Below are positions 1 through 6,535 of a stretch of DNA of 8,492 bases, one piece after another. The stretch is taken from positions 1 through 8,492 of the forward strand of contig CAZEFW010000248.1 in NCBI GenBank assembly GCA_964511535.1. The letters are read 5' to 3'. The stretch's first letter is position 1. Every line of letters starts with the position of its first letter. The notes under the pieces are model-generated. The model was given only the letters and a program-made list of their open reading frames with translations. It was not told where the DNA came from and made no database searches. The DNA comes from CAZCFB01 sp964511535 (lineage in GTDB: Bacteria; Myxococcota_A; Polyangia; GCA-2747355; CAZCFB01). The position numbers and the translations under genes were made by a program.

Positions 1-43
1 TTGTGCAACCCACATGGCAGGTGGGCTTAAACGATCAGCATTA

Positions 44-64
44 GGCTTCAGGCTTGAGGCTTGA
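44..64. repeat. Three tandem 7-bp units, GGCTTSA
   Basis: GGCTTCA, GGCTTGA and GGCTTGA follow each other directly at 44-50, 51-57 and 58-64. The array sits downstream of the permease stop codon in non-coding sequence. It may be a small slippage-generated array or part of a dispersed intergenic repeat. The window alone cannot tell. Confidence 0.7.
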
Positions 65-78
65 GGGGAGATGGTGGC

Positions 79-99
79 GTCGCTCGCTTCGCTTGCGAC
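79..99 (-). terminator. Stem-loop just after the permease stop codon
   Basis: GTCGC at 79-83 pairs with GCGAC at 95-99. A two-base internal mismatch and a further GC/GC pairing lie inside, around a TTC loop. The hairpin begins two bases beyond the permease stop codon on the minus strand. No T-run follows it, so it is not a canonical intrinsic terminator. It could slow polymerase or protect the 3' end of the message. Confidence 0.3.
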
Positions 100-100
100 C

Positions 101-922
101 CTAGAAATGCGACAGGCTGCCGTCCACGCGGGCGCGGCGTACGGCGCGCGCGAAGGCGTACAGGCCCAGGGGCGCCATGACGGCGCAGAACAGGGCCAGC
201 CCGGTGAGCTCCGGCGCCAGCTCCGACGGCGTCGCCGCCCTGAACACCGCCCGTCGCACCAGCTCGAGGCAGTGGGTCAACGGCAGCAACCTGGCCAGGG
301 CCTGCAGCCATGACGGGAGCACACCGGTGGGGTAGAAGGCGCCCCCTACCAGCGCCGACAGGCCGCCCAGGAAGTAGGTGATCGGATCCCCGCGGCGCAG
401 GACCATGGTCAGCGACGCGGCCAGGAAGCCGAGGGCGGCGAAGGCGATGCCCCCCAGGGGCAGGGCCAGCAGCAGGCTGGACCAGCACACCGGCCCGAAC
501 TGGACGCCGAACAGCACGCCCCCCACCAGCAACAGCGCCGCGGCCCAGAGGAAGGCCGAGGCGAACCGGTACACCGGCGTGCAGAGCAGCACCAGCCATG
601 ACGGCGCCGGTGTGGCCAACATGGCCTCGAGGGTGCCGCTGAGCTGGGCCTCGCGCACCCCCTGGGGGTAGGCCGCCACGGCCACATGCTGCAGCTGGAG
701 CAGCACCATGCCCACCAGGCCGAAGCCGAGGTAGTTCACGCCGTACCGCTCCAGCATCGGGTTGCCCGCCATGTCGATGAAGCGGGCCAGGTAGAAGAAG
801 GTGGTCAGGGACAGCGCCGCGGCCACCAGCCGCAAGCCGAAGGCCACCCGGTAGGAGAGGGCCTCGAGCAGGCCGCGACGGAAGAACGCCCCAGCGACGA
901 GGTATGCCTGGCCCGCGGTCAT
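101..922 (-). CDS. ABC-2 type transporter permease
   Basis: A 273-residue integral membrane subunit of an ABC exporter, expected to pair with a separate ATPase in the inner membrane. Hydropathy suggests six membrane segments near residues 26-48, 63-83, 113-138, 149-174, 181-201 and 238-259. Two features match the ABC2_membrane family. One is the cytosolic stretch around 88-107 (REAQLSGTLEAMLATP), the coupling-helix region. The other is the YPTGVLPSW...LPLTHCLELVRR block at 197-224. The N-terminus carries the usual cytosolic amphipathic lead with Arg15 and Arg16. Length is normal for stand-alone family members. The substrate cannot be read from the sequence; lipid, polysaccharide or drug exporters all look alike here. 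The ATPase gene that normally precedes such a permease is absent: upstream is a divergent hydrolase gene, and 100 bases downstream hold no ORF. The ATG has no good Shine-Dalgarno sequence but a TATATT six bases before it. Confidence 0.9.
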   Translation of the reverse strand: MTAGQAYLVAGAFFRRGLLEALSYRVAFGLRLVAAALSLTTFFYLARFIDMAGNPMLERYGVNYLGFGLVGMVLLQLQHVAVAAYPQGVREAQLSGTLEAMLATPAPSWLVLLCTPVYRFASAFLWAAALLLVGGVLFGVQFGPVCWSSLLLALPLGGIAFAALGFLAASLTMVLRRGDPITYFLGGLSALVGGAFYPTGVLPSWLQALARLLPLTHCLELVRRAVFRAATPSELAPELTGLALFCAVMAPLGLYAFARAVRRARVDGSLSHF

Positions 923-945
923 GGGATCAATATACCTTCTCTGAC
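923..945. promoter_or_regulatory. Compact divergent promoter region
   Basis: Only 23 bases separate the permease ATG (minus) from the preferred ATG of the HAD gene (plus). This is an AT-rich spot in GC-rich surroundings. On the minus strand TATATT (929-934) ends six bases before the permease ATG. On the plus strand TATACC (931-936) ends nine bases before the ATG at 946. Both are plausible -10 hexamers, overlapping on opposite strands, but neither has a convincing -35. If real, transcription would start at or within a few bases of each start codon. Confidence 0.35.
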
Positions 946-1623
946 ATGGAAACGAGCGGGCAACGGCTGGCGGCCGTGATCTTCGACTTCAACGGGGTGA
1001 TCATCGACGACGAGCCGCTGCACCATCGCGCGGCCGCCGCGGTGCTGGCGGAGCGCGGCGTGGACCTGCCCGCCGAGGTGTACTTCGGCAGCTGCCTGGG
1101 GGTGTCGGACCTGGAGATCCTGAGTCGCCACCTGCCGGACGAGGGTGAGGCGGGGCTGGCGCGGCTGGTGCGGCAGAAGACGGAGATCTACGCCGGCATG
1201 CTGCAGGAGGATTACCGCCTCTGCCCCGGCGCCGCTGCCCTGGTGCGCGCCCTGGCCGCCGAGCTCCCCCTGGCCATCGCCTCGGGCGCCCTGCGCGAAG
1301 AGATCGCTCCCGTGCTGGCGCGCGAGGGCATGGGCGGCTGCTTCGCCGCGGTGGTCAGCGCCGAGGATGTCGAGGCCTGCAAGCCCGACCCGGCCCCCTA
1401 CCTGGAGGCAGCGCGGCGGCTCGGGCTCCCAGCGTCCCGCTGCCTGGTCATCGAGGACGCGCCCGGCGGCATCACCTCGGCCCACGCGGCAGGCATGCGA
1501 TGCGTGGGCGTGACCACCTCGGCTCCCGCGGAGGCCCTGGCCAGGGCAGACCTGGTGGTCCCCTCGCTGAAGGAGCTCGACCTGGCGCGGCTGCGTTCCG
1601 TTGCAGCAGCGTCGCAGGGGTGA
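946..1623 (+). CDS. HAD-superfamily hydrolase, phosphoglucomutase/phosphatase-like subfamily I
   Basis: A 225-residue cytosolic HAD enzyme of the beta-phosphoglucomutase / phosphoglycolate phosphatase type, expected to act on a small phosphorylated metabolite. Motif I is IFDFNGVIIDDEPLHH, with the nucleophile at Asp14. Motif II is the Ser in IASGA (Ser113), motif III Lys146 in CKPDP, and motif IV Glu170-Asp171 in VIEDAPGG. The helical cap lies near residues 20-90. The position two after the nucleophile, normally the acid/base Asp, is Asn16, which may alter or weaken phosphatase turnover. The start at 946 is preferred over the upstream in-frame ATG at 904. The latter adds 14 non-conserved residues, overlaps the divergent permease gene and has its GAGG only one base away. 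No clear ribosome binding site precedes 946. Substrate unknown. Confidence 0.85.
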   Translation: METSGQRLAAVIFDFNGVIIDDEPLHHRAAAAVLAERGVDLPAEVYFGSCLGVSDLEILSRHLPDEGEAGLARLVRQKTEIYAGMLQEDYRLCPGAAALVRALAAELPLAIASGALREEIAPVLAREGMGGCFAAVVSAEDVEACKPDPAPYLEAARRLGLPASRCLVIEDAPGGITSAHAAGMRCVGVTTSAPAEALARADLVVPSLKELDLARLRSVAAASQG

Positions 1624-1632
1624 GGTTATAAT
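1601..1632 (+). promoter_or_regulatory. Promoter candidate for the START-protein operon
   Basis: A perfect TATAAT occurs at 1627-1632, immediately after the HAD stop codon, in otherwise GC-rich sequence. A TTGCAG at 1601-1606 could be a -35, but the 20-base spacer is long. The hexamer ends seven bases before the GTG at 1640, so a start site at the usual distance would fall on or next to the initiation codon. The nearest purine-rich stretch, GAGG at 1622-1625, is 14 bases from the GTG, too far for good Shine-Dalgarno initiation. Confidence 0.45.
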
Positions 1633-1639
1633 CTCTGCC

Positions 1640-2344
1640 GTGAAATCCACCCACACCGTCGCCGCCCTCGTCATCTCGCTGGGGCTCGCCTTGCCCGCCG
1701 CCGCTGCCCCGCGCTGGGAGCATGTCACCACCGAGGAGGGGATCCGCGTGACCTCCCGTGAGGTGCGCGGCCGGGACTTTCCAACTTTCCGCGGCCGGGG
1801 CGTGGTCAACGAAAACCTCTACCAGGTGCTGGCCGTGCTGCGCGACACCCGCCGGCACACGAAGTGGATGGCGGGGTGCATGGAGGCGCGCCTGCTCAAG
1901 AAGATCAACGAGTACGAGTACATCGTCTACTCGCGCACTGACGCGCCGTGGCCCGTGAGCGACCGGGACGCGGTGTTCCGCTCCAAGACCACGGTTGACC
2001 GCAAGAAGATGGTGGTCAACGTGCGCTTCTGGGCGGTGCACAGCAAGCGCAAGCCGCCCGTGGACGGCGTGGTGCGCATGACCCGCCTGCGCGGGCACTA
2101 CCGCTTCACCGCCATGGGCTGGAACAAGACCCTGGTGGATTACCAGGTGGACGCCGACCCCGAGGGCTCGCTGCCGGGCTGGGTGGCGCGCCTGGCCACC
2201 AAGAAGCTGCCCCTGGTCACCATCCAGAAATTGCGCAAGCAGGCGCGCCGCACCCGGGGCTGGTACAAGAAGCAGATCGACGCCTGGCAGAAGATCCAGC
2301 CGCCGCCCGACGGCGCCAAGAAGCTGTCCGGAGCGCCCAAGTAA
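1640..2344 (+). CDS. Secreted START-domain lipid-binding-like protein
   Basis: A 234-residue protein whose main body reads as a START/SRPBCC-fold domain (about residues 26-215), a helix-grip fold that binds a lipid or other hydrophobic ligand. Family-typical elements include W26 and GIRV, the RDTRRHTKWMAGC region (68-80), YSRTDAPWPVSDRD (97-110), and the late helix SLPGWVARLATKKLP (177-191). The GTG start is chosen because it yields a clean Sec signal peptide: Lys2, a hydrophobic core (7-19), then an AAAA cleavage region at 20-23. The upstream in-frame TTG at 1601 would place Arg-rich sequence in front and overlap the HAD gene. The mature protein should be periplasmic; the tail is Lys/Pro-rich. 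It heads a probable operon with the next two genes, 29 bases apart from the second. The ligand is unknown. Confidence 0.88.
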   Translation: MKSTHTVAALVISLGLALPAAAAPRWEHVTTEEGIRVTSREVRGRDFPTFRGRGVVNENLYQVLAVLRDTRRHTKWMAGCMEARLLKKINEYEYIVYSRTDAPWPVSDRDAVFRSKTTVDRKKMVVNVRFWAVHSKRKPPVDGVVRMTRLRGHYRFTAMGWNKTLVDYQVDADPEGSLPGWVARLATKKLPLVTIQKLRKQARRTRGWYKKQIDAWQKIQPPPDGAKKLSGAPK

Positions 2345-2373
2345 GGGGGGCCGGGCAGCCACGGGAGGGAGCC

Positions 2374-3951
2374 GTGGCCGTAGAAGATCTCGCCACCGGC
2401 CAGGCCGTCGAGGCGCTGCGGGTGGCCACCACGCTGCTGGAGCAGTACCTGCAGGACCTGGGCGCGCTGTCGGCCAAGGGCGCCACCGCGGAGCTCGAGG
2501 GGCGCATGCGGGCCCTGGACGACAACTACCTCGGAGTGTGGCTCAAGCTGGACCAGGCGGCCGGCTCCCTGGCCGCCGCGGGGCGGGACGTCTCTTACTA
2601 CCGCAGCCTCCGCGCGCAGGTGGACACCACCGCCCTCGGCTTCGACCGGCAGGACAAGGTCAGCGTGTCCATGGGCGGCGTCAAGCAGCGCACCACCATC
2701 ACCGTGGACGACGAGCGGGTGGAGCGGGTGCAGGAGGCCATGTCGAGCCTGAAGATGTTGCTCGACGGGGTTGACTGGCATGTGGGGGCCGACGACGAAG
2801 TGGAGCAGTTTCTGGCCCGCCAGCGCGGGCCGTGGCGGCTGCTGCGCACCCTGGGCGTGCTGGGCGTCATCGGGGCTGTGGTGGGCGGGGTGCTGTTGCT
2901 GCTCCACTGGCTCCGCCCGCCCGACTACGGCGAGCTCTCGAAGCCGATCTACAAGCTGCAGAACGAGCTGAAGGTGAGCCCCTGCGACCGGAAGCTGGCG
3001 GTGAAGCTGGCCGAGACGCTGAACCAGGCCGGCGCGCACCGCGCCGCGCTGGATCACGCCGCGCGCTTCTTCGAGGCCTGCGGGGAGCACCGGCGAATGC
3101 GATGGGCCACGCTGAGCGCTCACAAGCGGCTGAAGAACTACGACGGCGCCATCGCAGAGGTGAACCGGCTCATCGAGGCGGTCCCCCGGGACCGGGACTA
3201 CCGGTTCTGGCGGGCTGAGCTGTACGAGCTGAAGGGGGACATGGAGCGCGCCATCGCGGACTACCGCCAGACCCTGGCGCTGGCCCCCTTCCTGCGCGGG
3301 GTGGGCCCGGGCCTGGCCGGCCTGCTGCGGGTGCAGGGCCGCCCCTGCGAGGGGCTGCTCTGGCTGGCCAGCGAGGCGCACCACCAGCCACGGAGCCGCA
3401 AGCGCATGGCCGAGAAGATCTCCGCCCTGGTCAAGACCCCTGGCTGCGCCCGGCTGCTGGGCCAGGGAGAGGCGCTGATCCGCGTCGGGCGGCCCCGGGC
3501 AGCCACGCCGGGGGCACCCGAGCTGATCCCGGCCGAGCGCGCGCGGCTGAAGATCGGCGTCGCCACCGCGCGGACCTACGCGGTGGAGCCGGACCTGCCG
3601 TACCTGATCATCTCCGCCCGGCTGGCCCGGGAGGCGGGGCTGATGACCGAGGCCGCCGAGGTGATGCTGCTCGGCACGCCGGACGGGTTCCTCGACGGGC
3701 ACCGGCTGGTGGCCCAGCGCGTCTCGGTGGGGGGCGCGGAAGCTGCCTCCGTGGAGTTGGTCGTGGTTGGGTCACCACCTGGCGGGGCGGACGCAGTGTT
3801 GGGGCAGTCGTTGCTGAGCCGGTTCTCCAGGGTGAGCGATCCCGGCACCGGGGCAGTGAAACTGGTGGGCGCGGACGCCCTGGGCATGTCAAAGAAGAGC
3901 CGTGAGTTGAAAATGGTCGAACCAGAAGCTGCAGCAAAGGAGGGTCCATGA
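2374..3951 (+). CDS. Single-pass membrane protein with TPR-like repeats and a degenerate aspartic-protease-like domain
   Basis: A 525-residue protein in three parts. Residues 1-155 are a charged, helical, probably cytosolic region of no recognised family. One membrane helix spans about 156-180, with Arg before it and acidic residues after, which predicts N-inside and C-outside. Residues 185-310 carry helix-pair repeats resembling TPRs, for example NYDGAIAEVNRLIEAVPRD and GDMERAIADYRQTLALAP. Residues 391-498 follow the pattern of retropepsin-like aspartic proteases: a LIISARLAREAGL segment, a TPDG turn at 435-438, VSVGG at 450-454 and AVLGQSLLSRF at 474-484. The catalytic DTG expected before LIIS is replaced by residues near EPD, so this domain is probably inactive. 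The GTG start has an excellent GGAGG (2364-2368) five bases away. The gene overlaps the next one by four bases. The domain readings are by eye; function is unknown. Confidence 0.82.
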   Translation: MAVEDLATGQAVEALRVATTLLEQYLQDLGALSAKGATAELEGRMRALDDNYLGVWLKLDQAAGSLAAAGRDVSYYRSLRAQVDTTALGFDRQDKVSVSMGGVKQRTTITVDDERVERVQEAMSSLKMLLDGVDWHVGADDEVEQFLARQRGPWRLLRTLGVLGVIGAVVGGVLLLLHWLRPPDYGELSKPIYKLQNELKVSPCDRKLAVKLAETLNQAGAHRAALDHAARFFEACGEHRRMRWATLSAHKRLKNYDGAIAEVNRLIEAVPRDRDYRFWRAELYELKGDMERAIADYRQTLALAPFLRGVGPGLAGLLRVQGRPCEGLLWLASEAHHQPRSRKRMAEKISALVKTPGCARLLGQGEALIRVGRPRAATPGAPELIPAERARLKIGVATARTYAVEPDLPYLIISARLAREAGLMTEAAEVMLLGTPDGFLDGHRLVAQRVSVGGAEAASVELVVVGSPPGGADAVLGQSLLSRFSRVSDPGTGAVKLVGADALGMSKKSRELKMVEPEAAAKEGP

Positions 3952-4406
3952 ATATCAGTGAAGAGCTGTTCGAGTCCGCGAGGAAGCTGGAGCAGCCCAC
4001 CGCCGAGGCCGCCGAGGCGTACGGCGCCATCACAGACGCCCTGGCAGCGGCGGTGACCCGGGACCTGCAGCAGCGTTCAGATCTCGAACGCCTCATCGGT
4101 CCGGACAACGGCGACATGATGGCCGACAACCATCGCAATCACGCGCGGTTCATCCAGGGCCAGCTGGAGCTGTACCAGCCCGAAGTGCTGGTGGAGACGG
4201 TGTGCTGGGTGCTGCGGGCCTACCGCAGCCACGGCTTCCACCTGACCTACTGGCCGGCCCAGCTCAACCTGTTCGTGGATCATCTCAAGGAGCTGGTGTC
4301 GCCGGAGCACTTCGACGCCATCTACCCATTTTACAACTGGATGATCGTCAACCAGCCGCTGTTCGCCGCGGCCAGCGAGGAAGAGCGCTCAACCCCCTGG
4401 GATTGA
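3948..4406 (+). CDS. Small alpha-helical protein of unknown function
   Basis: A 152-residue soluble protein with no signal peptide or membrane segment. I do not recognise it securely. The first 45 residues are Ala/Glu-rich helix. Residues 57-140 are rich in conserved-looking aromatic and His positions: DNHRNHARF (60-68), a Tyr-Gln-Pro (76-78), VCWVLRAYRSHGF (85-97), TYWPAQLNLFVDH (100-112) and YPFYNWMIVNQP (126-137). The D..H..F...L...P....VCW layout faintly recalls helical sensor or cofactor-adjacent domains next to cobalamin-binding modules, but that is only a resemblance. Translation is coupled to the membrane protein: the ATG overlaps its TGA, and AAGGAGG (3937-3943) sits four bases upstream. 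It probably acts with that protein, perhaps on its cytosolic N-terminal part. It ends 25 bases from the convergent response-regulator gene. Confidence 0.85.
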   Translation: MNISEELFESARKLEQPTAEAAEAYGAITDALAAAVTRDLQQRSDLERLIGPDNGDMMADNHRNHARFIQGQLELYQPEVLVETVCWVLRAYRSHGFHLTYWPAQLNLFVDHLKELVSPEHFDAIYPFYNWMIVNQPLFAAASEEERSTPWD

Positions 4407-4411
4407 TCGCG

Positions 4412-4424
4412 CCGCCCCCGGCGG
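4412..4424. terminator. GC stem-loop between convergent genes
   Basis: CCGCC (4412-4416) and GGCGG (4420-4424) form a perfect five-base-pair stem with a CCC loop. It lies in the 25-base gap between the convergent stop codons at 4406 and 4432. Being symmetric, it could serve both strands. No T-run flanks it, so intrinsic termination is uncertain. Confidence 0.3.
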
Positions 4425-4431
4425 GTGGAAA

Positions 4432-5169
4432 CTACGCGCCGTCCTCCTGGTCCATCTCCTTCATCAGATCCCCGTAACAGTCCGGGCAATAACTGTGGGT
4501 CAGGAACTCGGCCCGCCGCTTGAGGACCTGGTGCAGCTCCTTCCACTCGTCCTTCTCGTCCCGCACCTTGCCGCACACCGAGCAGATGGGCAGGTACTCC
4601 TTGATCTTCTCCAGGTGCCAGTATGAGCGGCGCAGCTCGTCCAGGGTCCCCTGCAGGTCGCCCGCCGCCAGGCGCGTCGTCTCGTGCTCCGCGTGGTGGG
4701 CGGCGCTGCGCTGCTGCTCGTCGTGGATCTCCTCGGACAGCTTGCGCACCTCCTCCCGCAGCCAGATGTTCTCCTGCTTCAGGCGCCGGTTGGTCACCGC
4801 CTCGCGCACCAGGCCCACCAGGTGGGCGTTGTCCCACGGCTTGGTGATGTAGTAGTAGATGTTCGCCTCGTTGATGGCCTGGATGATGGCCTCGACGTCG
4901 GTGTAGGCGGTGATCAGGAGGCGCACGGTGGTGGGGCTGAGCACGGCGCTGCGTGCCAGCACGTCGGCGCCGGACATGGCGGGCATACGCTGATCGGAGA
5001 TGATGCAGTCCACGTCCTCTGACTCCAGCAGGCCCAGCGCCTCCTCGGGCGACCCGGTCCCGATGACGTGGAAGTCCCGCCTCAGGGTTTCCACCAGCGC
5101 CTCGACCACGCCCGGCTCGTCATCCACCACCACCACGCGGGCATCATTTGTTTCACCGGCTCTGATCAT
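4432..5169 (-). CDS. Response regulator with coiled coil and C-terminal Cys/His putative metal site
   Basis: A 245-residue cytosolic response regulator, the likely partner of the histidine kinase encoded just upstream. The receiver domain (about 10-125) shows the acidic pair Asp16-Asp17, the phosphoacceptor Asp59 in ISDQRMP, Thr87 in LLITAYTD, and Lys110-Pro111. Residues 128-192 form a charged, coiled-coil-like linker. The C-terminus has ICSVCGKVRDEKDEW (195-209) followed by THSYCPDC (224-231). Cys196, Cys199, His225, Cys228 and Cys231 look like a metal or redox site of a type known at the ends of some signalling proteins. There is no DNA-binding, GGDEF, EAL or HD-GYP output, so signalling probably passes through protein contact or the Cys cluster. 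The ATG has GAGG about six bases upstream, and the gene lies 63 bases after the kinase stop codon. Confidence 0.92.
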   Translation of the reverse strand: MIRAGETNDARVVVVDDEPGVVEALVETLRRDFHVIGTGSPEEALGLLESEDVDCIISDQRMPAMSGADVLARSAVLSPTTVRLLITAYTDVEAIIQAINEANIYYYITKPWDNAHLVGLVREAVTNRRLKQENIWLREEVRKLSEEIHDEQQRSAAHHAEHETTRLAAGDLQGTLDELRRSYWHLEKIKEYLPICSVCGKVRDEKDEWKELHQVLKRRAEFLTHSYCPDCYGDLMKEMDQEDGA

Positions 5170-5232
5170 GGCACCCTCGCGCTAACTCCTTCTTATCCGC
5201 ACGTTTTGTGCAGCTTAGCAACGATCGCGGTC

Positions 5233-6528
5233 TTACGCCCCTTTCTCCGGTCCGGCCGCGCCGGGCAGCCGTATGATGGCCGACGTCCCCCCTCCCACCG
5301 GGCGCTCGAAGGCCAGCTTCGCGCCGTGGCTCTTGACCACCCGGGCGGTGATGCTCAGACCCAGCCCGGTCCCCTCGCCCACCGGCCGCGTGGTGAAGAA
5401 GGGATCGCACACCTTGTCGAGCAGCTCCTCGGGGATCCCGGATCCCCCGTCCCGCACTTCGAGCTCCTGCCAGCCCCCGGCGGCGCGGGTGAACACGGTC
5501 ACCACATGGCCTCGATCGCTGGCGAGGATGGCGTTGTTGACCAGGTTGCTGATGGCCTGGTTCAGTGCCGCTGGATCGCACTCCATGGGGGGCAGCTCGG
5601 CGAGGTCGGATTCCAGGGTCACGCCATGCTGCTGCGCCAGGGGCCGCAGAAAGCGCAGGGTGCCGTGCACGCACTCGGACAGGGTGGCCGGCTTGCGCTC
5701 CGCCTCGTCCAGGCGTGAGTAGGCGCGCAGATCCACCACCAGCTGCTTGATCCGCTCCAGCCCTTCGAGCGCGGACGTCACCTTGCGAGGGGCGGCACCC
5801 TTCAGGTAGGACACCTCCGCCTCCTCCGCGGCGCGCTGGATCCTCCGGTGTTCGGCCGGGCTCTGGCCCTGAAGAGCCGGGAGCGCCTCGTCCAGCGTCG
5901 CGATAAAGCCGAAAAGGTCGTCCAGGTCCCGCCCCAGGTTCCCCAGGTTGCTGATGGTATAGCCGAGGGGGTTGTTGATCTCATGGGCGATGCCCGCGGT
6001 CATCTGCCCCAGCGAGGCGAGCTTCTCCTGGTGCACCAGCTGGGTCTGGGCCTGCTTCAACTCCGCGAGGGTCCGGGCCAGCTCCCGGGCCTGGCGCTGG
6101 TTCTCCCGGGTCAGGCGGGTCAGCTCGTTGTTCAGCGCCAGCAGCTCGGACTCGAGCGTTCGTTCCTCTTCGTCAAGGCGCTCGCCCAGCAGGAGCCACT
6201 GGCCGCGATCCGGGGTGAGCCGCACCAGGACGCGCAAGGTGAAGGGCGCCCGCGCGCTATCCACGAAGTTGAGCAGCAGGTCCCCGGTGGGCGCCTGCTC
6301 CGCGGCTTCGAGCAGCGCCCCGACGCGCTCGGCGTCCGCCACGGTGAGCAGCTCGCCCAGCGGCGTGCCGCAAAGGTCACCCCACGATCGGCCCAGGGCC
6401 CTGGCCATGGCCTGGTTGGCGCCGGTCACCTCCCCATCTGTCCCCAGGGCGAGCAAGTGCACGACGCTGCTCCAGGGCAGGAAATCCTGCCCTGCCAGGG
6501 TGGACAGCTCTTCGAGTGTTCCGTACAT
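5233..6528 (-). CDS. Soluble PAS-domain sensor histidine kinase
   Basis: A 431-residue kinase with no membrane segment, so it should sense a cytosolic signal. A PAS-like domain occupies about 20-118. A coiled coil (120-170) leads to the dimerisation/phosphoacceptor domain, with the H box at GIAHEINNPLGY and the phosphorylated residue His182. The ATPase domain shows the N box NQAISNLVNNA (323-333), G1 DGGSGI (360-365), the F box DPFFTT (375-380) and G2 GTGLGL (386-391). All catalytic elements appear intact. The class is the NtrB-like group that often pairs with stand-alone response regulators. No haem- or flavin-binding signature can be read in the PAS domain by eye. The ATG is the only in-frame choice, since a TGA lies 21 bases upstream. 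Its GGAGGG is 12 bases away, inside the end of a small upstream ORF, which suggests translational coupling. The pair diverges from hcp. Confidence 0.93.
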   Translation of the reverse strand: MYGTLEELSTLAGQDFLPWSSVVHLLALGTDGEVTGANQAMARALGRSWGDLCGTPLGELLTVADAERVGALLEAAEQAPTGDLLLNFVDSARAPFTLRVLVRLTPDRGQWLLLGERLDEEERTLESELLALNNELTRLTRENQRQARELARTLAELKQAQTQLVHQEKLASLGQMTAGIAHEINNPLGYTISNLGNLGRDLDDLFGFIATLDEALPALQGQSPAEHRRIQRAAEEAEVSYLKGAAPRKVTSALEGLERIKQLVVDLRAYSRLDEAERKPATLSECVHGTLRFLRPLAQQHGVTLESDLAELPPMECDPAALNQAISNLVNNAILASDRGHVVTVFTRAAGGWQELEVRDGGSGIPEELLDKVCDPFFTTRPVGEGTGLGLSITARVVKSHGAKLAFERPVGGGTSAIIRLPGAAGPEKGA

Positions 6529-6535
6529 GGCGCGC

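Larger units (their letters stand above)
1..100. other. Non-coding stretch at window edge
   Basis: No credible gene lies in these bases, which follow the stop of the minus-strand permease. They contain a weak inverted repeat (CCCAC at 9-13 against GTGGG at 21-25), a short tandem repeat at 44-64 and a stem-loop at 79-99. Any ABC ATPase partner of the permease would have to lie beyond the window edge. Confidence 0.5.

Noticed and set aside
904..945. Upstream ATG start for the HAD gene
   Set aside because: The extra 14 residues are not conserved-looking, overlap the divergent permease coding sequence, and the GAGG is only one base from this ATG.
919..1809. Open 296-codon minus frame over the HAD gene
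   Set aside because: The HAD motifs are clear on the plus strand. The antisense product has no domain and is Gln/Gly/Arg-rich.
2140..3702. Open 520-codon frame antisense to the START and TPR genes
   Set aside because: It is Gln/His/Pro/Gly-rich low-complexity sequence spanning two genes with good starts and recognisable domains on the other strand.
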